A stretch of DNA of 64,000 nt from Letharia columbiana (Eukaryota > Ascomycota > Lecanoromycetes > Lecanorales > Parmeliaceae). The position numbers were made by a program, and so were the translations under genes. Location of the stretch: the NCBI RefSeq assembly GCF_014066305.1, contig NW_023501036.1:1-64000 (forward strand), read 5' to 3'. Shown piece after piece: positions 1-11,390 of this stretch. The notes under the pieces were generated by a model. It made no database searches and was not told the origin of the DNA. It saw only the letters and a program-made list of their open reading frames with translations. The stretch's first letter is position 1, and each line of letters begins with the position of its first letter.

Positions 1-1805
1 CAATATCACTATTTTCCTTCGTTGACTAAGCTCTGTACCCGCTGACCGTCATGTGAACAGTAAGCCTTACCCGTGGTAGCTGCTGCTCGCGTGGCCATCC
101 TGCCAGGTCCTGTCGCCTGGTTCGCGGTGCTAGCGATCGCGTGGTGAGCTTGTACATGTTACCGAGGAGAACACCAGACAGATCACATATCGCAGACTGC
201 ATTGTGGGTAAATGTGTGATGTTTTCTGCGGGCGTAAAGAAACCTTGGTTTCGAACGGTAAGCAAGAAGGAAGAATAGATAATTGATGAGTACGGGAGCC
301 GAGGGAGTCTCATCGGACTTGGCCGGCACAGTGCCAACAGTTTGTATGATTTCCTTACAGCGAGCTATCTCTCTGCTTGCCTACGCGAAAGATATGGTTA
401 GAGAGCAAGCGGATCGGAAGACGTCGTAAAGATGATGTGGGGTACTGCATGAAGAGATCGATGGATTACTAAAAATAGAAAAATTCAGTCAGCAGCTCCT
501 TCTGATGGCTGACCCCACCGAAAAGGCCTCTAAGTGAGCTTTCGCAAATCGATTTGACAGCAAGAGCTTCAAGGTCCACCGGGCTTCTAGAAGTCAAAGG
601 GAGACCATGAGCATGACCGGCAGAGCCTACAATTGTTCATTCGGGCTCCCCACAGCAGGATTTCGGATGTTGCATTTGGCGGCAAAAGGGGTTGGGGAAT
701 GCTCACCATTTGGCAGGAGCGAGGCTGTCCATACCTCGGAGCCGGCTCGACGCAGTATTACAGTATGGCCAGATGTGTAGCAAATTACTCGCCTGAAGAC
801 TTTGCAGGTCGTGTACGCGGACATGTGTGGAAGAGAGGTTGAAATATGGCTTTTTTAGGCTAGCTCCTAGAGTGAGATTTTCATAAAAGAAAGCCAGGGA
901 TGCGGTTCCTGATTTTTCGCTTAATTGGGCATTATGATCTGCAAATTTTCTTAGTAGTTCGGGACCTTTTTTGGGGGCGTCTGCACGATCTTTAGGTTGA
1001 GTGACTAGAAACGCCGTGTGTCTGAGTCCGTCTATAGGATAATATGATACTTGACGCATAGCCTGTACATCCGTGGCACCTTGCTTTTCTCTTTTCCAAA
1101 GAGTTGTGAAATTGTGTGAGAGTTGAAATGTCAGAATGGTAGTTCATTGCGGGATGGCGGTCACTAGGTGCTGAGAAGAATTGTTAGCTTTATGGCCTCT
1201 TGGACTTATTCTTGGTCAGTAGTGGACTAGGCTTGAAGCCGCCAAGTCTTTGTGTTAAGACTCGGGTCAATTTTACTGTCCAGTCCAGTGGTAGGAAACA
1301 TGTGATACTTTGCAGATTTCAATGAATGTTGTACTCTTTCCAGTGAGTCCAAAAATTTATTAATAGGCGGTAGATCCTGCCAACTCAGAGCTGAGCCGAA
1401 TCCGTTCCCGCTTACTACGCCGCACACTTCCTTCAACGCTCGCCCGCAGGGCCCCATTTCCCCCTGTCCGAGGGGTCCTTGGGGCTCAGAAGTCAGAAAG
1501 GCTGAGACCCGCTCGGGGCATTAAAGGGTATGCAGATCAGGGACCTTGGACAACCAATAATTATGAATGTCACGATGGGAACGTTAGGAAAATCAGAAGA
1601 GCGGTAAAGACATCAACGATGGTCCCGTCACAAAAAAAAATCACAAAAAAAATCACTCTGCCTTCGACATACCAGGCAGAGAATAATGATTCAATTTCGA
1701 AGCTTTGATGCAGCAAGGCTGCTGCAGGTACTCTGTCTTTGCCCACTGCCGGAAGACGTCGGGCCTATTATTCCCCACAATGTGGCTTGCTTAAGTATAC
1801 GGCAA
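1..1805. other. intergenic, no recognisable gene
   Basis: This stretch has mixed base composition and only short reading frames (under about 120 codons) with no domain, signal peptide or intron pattern that I recognise. It ends at the left inverted repeat of the neighbouring transposon. I see no RNA gene in it. Confidence 0.5.
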
Positions 1806-2930
1806 TACGGAGGTCGGCACTAAAAGTCCTGGACAGCGCTAAAATACTTGATACTCTTGGTATTCTTAATACTTCTATATAGTTATATTTATTTAATAAT
1901 AATACTTTTTAGCTCGCTCGATAAAGTTATATAATTATATATTATCTTTTCTTCGATCTTTTCTATACTCGTTATTATCTTTAAAATATATTATCTTTAT
2001 AATATATCTCGATATTCGCTTTATTTACTTCTAAATTCTCTTTTAAATAAACTTATAATTTTAATAATATAGTTATTATCTTTCGACTTTCTTATAAATT
2101 TTTATTTATAATTAATAAAGCTTAATAAATATTTAAATTTAAGTTTTATTATTATAATTAATACTTTAAGTATTAAATATAATACTTATATTTATTAAAA
2201 TTTATAATCTCTTAAACTTAATCTTTATAATTTATTATTCTATAATATTATAATAAAAAACTCGAAAAAATTCTAAAAAGAATATAAATTACGATTTTAA
2301 TATTTTTAAGAATTTTAAAAATTAAGATTATAATAATAAATTTATATAATAGCGTAATAAACTTTAATAATTATATCTTAATATATTACTATATAACTTT
2401 ATTAATCTAAACTTAATTATATAAAAAATTAAAATTCTAATAATTATATTTTATATTCTTTTAACTTTTTTTCTAATTTTTAATTATATTATTATAAAAT
2501 AATAAATTATAAAAATTAGATTTAAAGATTACTAATTTTAATAGATTATAAATTCTAATAAATATAAATAATAAAAGATAATTAAGATAGAGAATAATAA
2601 GAAGATTTCTATTTATTATACTATATAAATAAGACTTATATATTAGAAGTCTTTATACTCTTTCTCTATTTCTTTACGCTATAATTAATACTTTAATATT
2701 ATTACTATTATATATTCTATTAATATTACTATTATATATATACTTTATATATTTATACTTCGTATATATATTCTTTATATATATATAATATCGCTATTAT
2801 ATAGAGCACTAATACTTATTAAAATAAAGAATAATAATATTATTTATAAAATTTAGAAGTATACTAAGCACTTAGCTCTATCTAGACCCTTATCTTAATA
2901 TATTTAAAACTTTTAGTGCCGACCTCCGTA
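1806..2930. mobile_element. RIP-degraded Tc1/mariner-like DNA transposon
   Basis: The ends are perfect 22-bp inverted repeats, 1806-1827 and 2909-2930, beginning TACGGAGGTCGGCACTAAAA. The outermost TA on each side fits the TA target duplication of the Tc1/mariner/pogo superfamily. Between the ends the DNA is nearly pure A+T with no open frame, as expected after RIP. The sequences just inside the two ends still look alike apart from C-to-T and G-to-A changes. At 1125 bp it is shorter than most full fungal elements of this group, so it is either a deleted or non-autonomous copy, or a short transposase erased by RIP. No transposase motif is readable, so the superfamily rests on the ends and the TA. 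Confidence 0.75.
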
Positions 2931-3262
2931 CCTTTATAGGCATCATTTATTAGCCTACCTATGCGACTTAATGCTTTGGATCAGATACGTTGCGCGACAA
3001 AGACCGAATAACGCCAAGAAGTGTGCAAGAGATTGGGCCGTGCAGACGATGTAACCGTATGTGGAGGACGTGGGGGAAAGGGGGTGCTAACGATCCTCGC
3101 CAAGTTCTATCTTTCCAGCAAACATCAACATTTGGTAAGCGAACATCGACTGGTTATTCAGATGGTTTGTCGCTTTAGTCGACAGTCTATTCAATGCAAA
3201 AGAGCCGCTACACGTACCGGAAGCGAGCGAGACAACTCTGCAGAATGCTACGCTACTGCAGG
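2931..3262. other. intergenic spacer between two transposons
   Basis: About 330 bp of normal-composition DNA lies between the Tc1-like element and the MULE-type element. Two overlapping short frames are present, but neither has a recognisable domain. I see no feature here. Confidence 0.5.
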
Positions 3263-3893
3263 AACCTGATGGGGGCTAATTACTAATTCATACCCCGAAA
3301 CTATGAATCCTTACCGAATCATACCCCTAATTACTGAATTATACCCCTAGGGGTATGATTCAGTAATTTGCCATTACTTGGGGTATGATTCGGTAATTTG
3401 CCATTCATGATAAAAATCGCAAAGGAGAAAATTCGCGACCTGGGCCATCCGACCATAGAAAAGAGGAAATATCTCCGACCGTATTCAATGGGTGACCTAT
3501 CAGCTTAAATATATCAGATGAAAGCCGAGTGGGTGTTAGCAGCAGCCCCCACGGGGGCCCTGCGACGGCCCTACGGGGGCCCTATTTAGGTTCAAATAGG
3601 GGTGTCTAGCTTTTAAGCGCAGACACCCCCGGGACCAGACTTTTTTTGCGCTTGACAGCCAGACACCCCTATTTGGACCTAAATAGGGCCCCCGTGGGGG
3701 CTGCTGCTAACAGTGGGCTAAATTTGGCCCCCCAGCCTGTCTACACCTAGCCTGTCTTTACACCAATAGTCTTTGTGAACTCTCTACCGATCATAAAATT
3801 TTGGTGTAGGGGTATGATTCAGTAATTAGGGGTATGATTCGGTAAGGATTTATAGTTTCGGGGTATGATTCGGTAATTAGCCCAACCTGATGG
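3263..3893. mobile_element. MULE-type MITE with 76-bp TIRs and 10-bp target duplication
   Basis: The element body is 3273-3883 (611 bp). Its ends, 3273-3348 and 3808-3883, are inverted repeats of 76 bp with only a few transition differences, starting GGGCTAATTA. The same 10 bp, AACCTGATGG, directly flank both ends (3263-3272 and 3884-3893). Long inverted repeats with 9-11 bp target duplications are typical of Mutator-like elements. The ends are built from repeats of GGGGTATGATTCRGTAATT; about eight copies in both orientations occur in the element. It has no coding frame and is therefore non-autonomous. Unlike its neighbours it is not RIP-bleached. A second element is nested in its centre. Confidence 0.85.
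3529..3717. mobile_element. nested 179-bp foldback MITE
   Basis: The body is 3534-3712, inside the MULE-type MITE. It is almost one long hairpin: the ends are inverted repeats starting TGTTAGCAGCAGCCCCCACG, and the inner parts, around the CCCTATTTAGG and AATAGGGGTGTCT motifs, also pair. The five bases GTGGG directly flank both ends (3529-3533 and 3713-3717), consistent with a 5-bp target duplication from insertion. It is GC-rich and shows no RIP. The superfamily is not clear from the ends. This insertion is younger than its host element. Confidence 0.75.
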
Positions 3894-5169
3894 CTTCGCA
3901 AAGTACTACCATTTCCGGACGTAGTACTACTCGGGCGACCCGCCTCTGTACCACTTCATCGCTGCCGTGAATCCCAATCGTTTGTGGAGACCTGATCGAC
4001 AACAGGGGGCGTTCCACGTGGCAAGTTTGCTAAGTGTCTGCTCACTTCTTGGCATCTGAACTTCATGTTCTTGTGATCTTTTACCAGGATAGTATCAACT
4101 CTATTCCCCCCAATGTGACATGCCGAGCAGTTAGAGCTGTGTGGAGGAGCCACGGTTTACCACTGTGCCACAAAGAGGCAACCACACAGCCTGATAGACT
4201 GCCAGGATTATCATGGCAGTCTCGAGTTTTGTCACATGATATCGAAATTTTTGACACTATCGTAACTTTCCAGACGGGCCGTTTTGATAATGAGAAAGAC
4301 AGCGGGAGAGCGGTGCAGCTCAATCCCTGGAGGCAACTTTCCGAAAACAACTCCGTGAGTAGTAGTCACAAAATAGTAGTAACGAGAACACTCTCTGACG
4401 GTACTCAGTCAGACTGTGAGAAGCACTATCGAATGGAACAAAACGGGCCGTCTTGGCAACGGCTCAGCTCGATTTCTAGAATCAAGCTTTCGAGAACTCC
4501 TCATGAGTAGTAGTCACTGAGAATCAAGCAACGAGAAAGCTCTCTGACATTCCTCGGTCAAGCAATTACAATAGTCTATCACCGCCCTTAGTCAAGCTAT
4601 GAGAAGCGCTATTGAACGCGGTCAGACGAGCAATCCTCGTGACTCTCCTCGAGCCTCCGTCCTAAGATGAGCGAGGCGCTAGCAAAGCGAGCGCTGGGTA
4701 AAGTCTCCTTTGTCCGGCCCGGGGGGACCGAGGAGACTGAAGATTTTCACTCATTCCCTGGGCGCGTAGCGAAGATTTGCGTCGTAGTGTCCTTAGATAT
4801 CTAGTAAGGACGCGGCCAAATCGTGTGCCCTTCAGCTTCACGGCAAGAATCGCGCCGGTGAAGAATTCAGCCGATATTCTCCAACGACACCCCGGAAACG
4901 CCTGAAGGGCCTCAGCTTGGCCAGCCAACGCTGGTCTCGCTGCCTCAAACATTACCATCGGCGATCAAGCTCCAAAGAGTGGAGTAGGCAAGAGAGGATC
5001 ATGATAGAGTGCTTACCGTCGTAAAATGCCCAGTTATAGGACTCACAAGCAATGCCCCATGACGGCTCGGTGATCTCGATATAGTCTAACGTCCGGAAAC
5101 ACCCGGAGTCCACAAGACCCCACGGACATCACGTGAGATGAGCACTTTTTTGCTGCGGCCTGCTATGTT
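3894..5169. other. intergenic, no supported gene
   Basis: A 158-codon frame at 4034-4510 (+) and a 98-codon frame at 4662-4958 (-) exist, but neither has a domain, a signal peptide or a plausible intron set. The phrase CTCTCTGACRKT(A/T)CTC-GTCA recurs loosely around 4390, 4540 and 4585, hinting at old local duplication. Nothing else is seen. Confidence 0.4.
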
Positions 5170-5262
5170 GAAATTGATGACGGCTTGTTGTTTTTCTATG
5201 GAGGAGTACTGCTACTTATAGTCCATGCCAAGCACAATAGGGCTGAGTTGCTGAATTCCAAC
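5170..5262 (+). repeat. left copy of 93-bp direct repeat flanking the AT-rich block
   Basis: This segment aligns base for base with 15525-15617 in the same orientation, from GAAATTGATGACGGCTTGTT to CTGAATTCCAAC. The roughly dozen differences are mostly transitions. Outside the 93 bp the two sites share nothing. The pair brackets the 10-kb A+T-rich transposon block and may be the remains of one dispersed repeat or of the ends of an older insertion. Confidence 0.75.
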
Positions 5263-5460
5263 ACTCCCCCTACAGCGAAGGCCTATTTGCTCCCCCCTGG
5301 GACTGTAGCTGTAGCTCCATAAATCAATTACCTATATCCTACTTTAAAGCCTCCTTAAACCCGTAAACCTCGCTCGTGTAGGGAAATCGGGAAGAGTGCT
5401 TTGGACGTGAGTGTGTGTGCCTACCGTAGTAGGGCTTTCCGAAATGACTTGCTATAGGAT

Positions 5461-5740
5461 ATATCGAGTAACTGATTCGTAGACTTCGAGAGGGTGTCTG
5501 TTCCTTCATGCCTCTTTTATCCTCTCCTAGAGCCTTATCGAATACCTTCGTAGAGGACTTTATGGCGTGTTGTAGGGTATATCGAGTAACTGATTCGTAA
5601 GCTTCGAGAGGGTGTCTGTTCCTTCGTGCTTAGGCTTCGTGGTGTCTGTTCCACGGCCGTTAAATTGTCCTCCCCTAACTATCTTGTCGAATACCTCCGT
5701 AGAGGGCTTTGTGGGCGTGTTATAGGGTTTTCCTCTAACT
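5461..5740. repeat. diverged 118-bp tandem repeat
   Basis: The phrase ATATCGAGTAACTGATTCGT, followed by CTTCGAGAGGGTGTCTGTTCC, occurs at 5461 and again at 5579, a period of 118 bp. A related block with TCGAATACCTYCGTAGAGG follows each copy, and GGTGTCTGTTCC appears a third time near 5640. This is non-coding decayed repeat at the edge of the AT-rich block. The flanks 5263-5460 and 5741-5840 show no feature. Confidence 0.6.
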
Positions 5741-5840
5741 GTCTTATCTAATACGCTTTTACTTTTCTCCCTATATCCTAGCCCTTTAAGCCCCTTAATC
5801 TTCTATCTTTAATAGTGTTATAATTAATGTCATATTATAG

Positions 5841-7065
5841 AATACGAGTAAAGGCCTATAAATTAAATTCATAACCATTTTTTTTATTAGAGCTATCGAG
5901 TAAATTTTAATAAGCGATCTTTAATAAGCGATATTTGAATTTCTTATCTATAAATATCTATAAGATTAAATTTAGTAATTCTTTTTTTTATCTAAAAGCT
6001 TACATTACGTTCTATAATTTAAATAAAAAATCTTAGAATTTTAATAGAAAACAAAAAAGTTCTTTTAAAATCAAATAATGTATATCTATTTTTTAATTAG
6101 GGCTGTAGAGCGAACTTTAATAAGTAAACTTTAACGAGTAAATTTTAATAAGCGAATTTTAATAAGCGATATTTGAATTCCTTACGCTTTAATAATTATA
6201 AGATCAAATTTTAAAATTTTTTCATTATTAAAAAGCGTAAGTTTTAGACTATAATTTAAAAAAAAATCTTAAAATTTTAATAGAAAATAGAAAGGTTATT
6301 AAAGGGTTAAAAGTAGAAGAATAAATTTTTAATAGTTACGAACGCTAATTTATTTACTCGCGAGGTCGCGATAACTTAGTTAATTTAATTAAAGAGCGTA
6401 GATCTAATAAATTAATAATTAGCTATATATATAAATTTAAGATTTTCTAATTTAATTCTATCTTATTCTTTTATATATATAACGAGTAAAGATCTATAAA
6501 TTAAATTTATATTTTTTTTTTAATTAGAACTATCGAGTAAATTTTAATAAGTAATCTTTAATAAGTAATATCTAAATTCCTTACTTTTAAATATTTATAG
6601 AACTAAATTTAATAATTCTTTTTTTATTTAAAAGCTTATATTTTATTCTATAATTTAAAAAAAAATCTTAAAATTTTAATAGAAAATAAAAAAGTTATTT
6701 TAAAATTAAATAATATATATCTAATTAGAGCTATTTAACTATCGAGCGAACTTTAATAAACTATATTTAAATTTCTTACGCTTTAATAATTATAAGATTA
6801 TATTTAGAAATTTCTTTTTTATCTAAAAGCTTATATTTCGTTCTATAATCTAAAAAAAATCTTAAAATTTTAATAGAAAATAAAAAAGTTATTTTATATA
6901 TTAATAACGTATATTTAATTTTTAATAAGAAGGCGTAAAAGGGCGAGATTTTAATAGTTACGAACGTTAATTTATTTATCTACGATATCTAGTTAAAAAG
7001 CGTAAATCTATCGAATTAATAATTAGCTATATATATAAATTTAAGATTTTTAAACTTAGCTCTAT
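5841..7065. repeat. AT-rich tandem repeat, two ~640-bp units
   Basis: Unit A begins at about 5843 (ACGAGTAAAGGCCTATAAAT) and unit B at about 6482 (ACGAGTAAAGATCTATAAAT). Both contain two ~230-bp subrepeats with GAGTAAATTTTAATAAG and CTTAAAATTTTAATAGAAAA, and both end with TTAATAGTTACGAACG(C/T)TAA and a closing AATTAGCTATATATATAAAT. All differences look like RIP transitions or small indels. Unit B is interrupted at 7065 by the gypsy element; its continuation resumes at 14166. Unit A keeps the uninterrupted site at 6457-6461 (TCTAT). Confidence 0.75.
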
Positions 7066-7341
7066 TATTAAATCTAATACTATTATAAATCTTAATACTA
7101 CTTATATTAAGACGCTAATATTATATATATTATATTAGAGTTTCTTTTAGAATTTAATTTTAATAATATATCTTATATACTTAGAAGCTTAATAAATATA
7201 GATTTACTTTATATATCTCGAAGTTTTAATATTTCTTAAAGATTAATTCTATTATTAAATATACTATTAAACTTTATAACGATATTACGTCTTTTATAGT
7301 CTATATTCGCTAGCTAATTACTAATAAACTACGCTTTTATA
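7066..7341 (+). repeat. 5' LTR of the gypsy element
   Basis: This 276-bp LTR starts TATTAAATCTAATACTATTA and ends ACGCTTTTATA, which would be TGT...ACA before RIP. It aligns without gaps to the 3' LTR (13890-14165). Differences are transitions, and this copy is more A+T-rich than the 3' copy. Confidence 0.88.
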
Positions 7342-9199
7342 ATTTTAATCTCTTTATCTTTTAAAGAAAAAGATTTATTATTATTACGATATCGAGTTTA
7401 TCTTTAAATTATATAGTAAAAAATAAAGATAATATCGAAAGTCGTTATAGCGTCGATAATAAGTTTAAGAATTTCTTATTAATAAAAGATCTTACTATAA
7501 AATAACGTCTTATAATTATTAAAGTTAAAAATTATTATTTAAAATAAGAATAAGAATTAATTACGTTAAAGATTTATAATCGCGAGCTTTATAATATTAG
7601 CTTATTATCTATAATTAGCGAAAGTCTATCTATATTAATTATTATCGCGTCTCTAGCGAATATATTAATTAAAACGAAAATACTTCGCTTTAAAAGAATA
7701 TATTTTTATAAGAATATTAATAAGAAAGAGTATCTACGCTAATTTCGCGAAGTCGAAATTAAGTTTCTTATAAGTTTTAAATATTTTACTATTAATTAAT
7801 TAAGAATTATTTATTATATATAATTCTTAAAAGATAATTTTAATATCTAATAATATAAATACTATTAAATCTATAGTCTAAAGAATATAACTTTTAAATT
7901 CTTTAAGTAATTTTTACTTAATTTAATAATAGATTTAATAAATCGTTATCTTCTTATATACGAAAAGTAGAAAAGATTAAATAATACTTTAATTAGAAAA
8001 TATTTATTTTTAAAATCTATTTAAAGAAGTTAGAGATTTATTTATTTTTATTTTCTAAAAAGTATTAAATTAATTTCTTCTTAATTAAGTTTAGATTAAA
8101 GCTTAAGAATAAGATTTTAAATATTAATAATATACTAAAATAACGAGAAAAAATTCTTATCTAGACTATTATATAAAAAAAGATTTTAAAATATATATAC
8201 TTTAATAACGATTTCTATTCGAAGTCTTTAGAGGGATTCGCTAAGAATAAGTCTTTAAAGAATTAAATTTCGAAGTCTAAATTAATTTTAAACGGCGGCG
8301 CTTATATAGCGTATATTTAAGATAATAATATAAAGTATAAAGTTAAATTCTTTAATTTTAATTATAAGAAGAATAATTATTTTTATTATAATAAATAAGA
8401 TTATTAAATATCTAAATATTTAGATCTTAATAAATTATTTATTATTAACGTCGATATAGTATTAATAAAAAAAGATTAAGCCTTATAATTATCTTAGAAA
8501 TAAAATAAAAATAATAATTAATAGAAATAATTTCTTTTATTTTTATAAAGAGATAAATAAAGCTTTAGAGTAAATAGAGATAACTTATTACTCTACTCGA
8601 TATTAAAGCGTATATTAATTTAATTTTATAAAAGTTTATAATTTAATAAGATTTAAAATCTTATAATATTATTTTATTATAATTAAAAGTATTAAGCGAT
8701 TAAAGTATATATTATTATAGCGTATATTAATTAGATTATTAGTTAATAAATAGCTAGAATTAGAGTAAAGAATATAATATATTCTTTTATATTATTAATT
8801 AAAAGGCTTTAATATTATATTAAATATACTCGAATTAAATTAATTATAAGTATTATTAGATTTAATAGCGAAGTAATAATAATTTAAAGTTAACGCTAAT
8901 AAATTATAAATTAAAGAATTAATTAAATTTATCTAAATTATTAAATAAAAGTTAAATATATTTATAATTATATACGTTATAATAGCGCGTAGCGAATTAA
9001 AAAATAAACGTAATTTAAAATTCTCTTAGAAGTTATTAGAGTTTAATAATATTTTTTTAATAAAAAAGTAGAGATCTTATCTACGCTTAAATAGAGAAAT
9101 TATATTATTAAGTTTAAAAGTAATAAAAAATCGCTATATAATTTTTTATATAATCTATTTTAAATAAAGTTAGCGAAATTATAATATTATCTAAAAGAT

Positions 9200-9640
9200 T
9201 CCCTTTAGAAAAATTAAATTTAGTATTTAACTTTCTTAGTCGAAGTATTAATTCTTTTTATTTCTAAAAAGAATAGAGAGCTTTATCTTTATATTAATTA
9301 TCGAGATTTAAATATAATAATTATTAAAAATCGATATTCGCTATCTCTAATTATTAAGACTCTAAATTATTTATATAAATTTAAAATCTTTATAAAGCTA
9401 AATCTTAAGAATATCTATTATTAAATTTAAATTAAAAAAGATAATAAGTAGAAAATAGCGTTTTATAATCGCTACGACTACTTTAAATATTTAATTATAT
9501 CTTTTAAACTTATTAATATATTAATAACTTTTTAAATATATATTAATAGAGTTTTTATAAATTTAATAAATATAATATATATAGTATATTTAAATAATAT
9601 TCTAATTTATAATATTAATTTAGCGAAGTATTAATAATAT
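9200..9640 (+). pseudogene. reverse transcriptase ghost (Ty3/gypsy pol)
   Basis: In one reading direction with stops ignored, the conserved blocks of Gypsy reverse transcriptase can be recognised. They are a KKNRELYLYINYRDLN-like block at 9270-9312, an IKNRYSLSLI block just after it, and the FNKLN/AFYNRYDYFKYL block at 9380-9500. A YLNNILIY block at 9587-9612 stands for the catalytic YLDDILIY. Both catalytic Asp codons read Asn, the change expected when GAC/GAT becomes AAC/AAT by RIP. No function remains. Confidence 0.8.
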
Positions 9641-11029
9641 ATTAAGTAAGTACTTAAGCGTTTATATTAATTTTAACTATATATTAATTTAAAAAAGTAT
9701 TAATTCTATATTAAACGAGTTAAGTTTCTAGAGTTTATTATATCTATCGAAGATATTATAATAAATTAAAAATATATTACTATTATTAAGAAGTAGTTAA
9801 AATTAAAAAGTTATTAAAATATATAAATCTTTTTAGACTTTATTAATTTCTATTAACGATTTATCTATAACTATTTTAATATAATAATATTACTTATTAA
9901 CTTATTTAAAGAAAATAAAAATAATAAAAAATTTAAATTATTAAAGTAAATAGATAACGCTAAGCTAGCGTTTTAATAGCTTCGAAATACTTTTATAATT
10001 ACGCTATTTCTATATTATTACGATTTAAATTTAAAGCTATATCTTAAAATCGACGCTTTTAACTTCGATATAAAGATTATACTTTTATAATTAAATAAAA
10101 ATAATTATTAATAATTAATAATATTCTAATTTAGAAAAATAATTTTTATAAAGTAAAATTATAAGATCTATAATTAAGAGCTACTCGCTATTATAGTATT
10201 TATAAAATAATAATATTACTATCTAGAAGATAATACGTTTTATATTAAAATTCTAATAAATTATAATAATTTTAAAGACTTTATAAAATAAAATAAATTA
10301 AATTTTAGATAAACTCGTTAAACGCTAAAATTAACTATTTATAACTTTAAGATTTTTTATTAAGTAGATAAACTAAATTCTATCAACTCGCTATCGCGAC
10401 GTCTTAATTATAAAAAAATTTCGTTATTAAATATTAAACTACTATTAATATTATAGAATAAACTTATATTTTAAACTAGTAATAAATAATTATAAAGAAA
10501 TAAAAAGATTATAGCGGTTATAGCGCTTATATTTCGTATTATTAATATTTAAAGAATTATTTCTAGAAGAAAGTCTAAGATCGTATAAGAGATTACTTAT
10601 AATATATTTTAAAGATTAATAAAAATATTAATTCGAGATTTATAAATTTATAATAATTAAGTAAATTTTTTTTAAATTAATATTAATAAATTAATAATTA
10701 AATATCGCGTATATAATTAAGTATAAATCTTAAACTTTAAAAGATTATTAAGATATAATAGTCGCCTTTATATCTCTAAAAATAAAATCTTAAAAAAAAG
10801 CTTATTAGTAAATATTATAATAATTTATTATTTAAATACTTTAATACTATAAAAATATATAAGCTATTTATTTATAAATATTATTAAAATAAGAGCTTAA
10901 AGTAAATTATTAATTATATTAAAATATATAATATTTATTAGCGAACTAAGACTTCGTAATATCATCTCTATAATAAATTAAATTCGCTTCTTATCGCTAT
11001 TAAGCTATAAAAGAAAATTTCTATAAATT

Positions 11030-11390
11030 TTATTATCGACTTATTAGCGAGTAAGTATAAGAATATTATTTATAATATTATTCTAATTATAATAAATCGA
11101 TTTATAAAAATAATAAAATATATTTCTATATTTATTATAATCGATATCGCTTAGCTAATAAAAGTATTTTATTCTAAAATAATATATTACTATAGTATAT
11201 TAAACGATATTATTAATAATAAAAACTTTATATTTATTAATAACTTCTAATTTATTATTTATTTTTATTTTAAAACTAAGCGATATTTAAGTATCGTCTT
11301 TTATTTATAAATCGATAAATAAACTAAGCGTTAAAATTAGATATTAAAATACTTTTTATATATATTTATTAATAATAAATAAAATATTTA
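11030..11390 (+). pseudogene. integrase core ghost (Ty3/gypsy pol)
   Basis: The DNA reads through stops as the retroviral-type integrase core. A block like DLLASKYKNIIYNTILIIINRF stands for the first catalytic Asp region. A block near 11200-11255 (LNDIINNKNFIFINNF) stands for the SDRGSQFTSxFW region. A block near 11275-11345 stands for the STAYHPQTDGQTER region. The positions fit an RT-RNaseH-integrase order. The frame is destroyed. Confidence 0.75.

Noticed and set aside
4034..4510. 158-codon frame on +
   Set aside because: No domain, signal peptide or splice pattern, and it lies in transposon-rich non-coding sequence.
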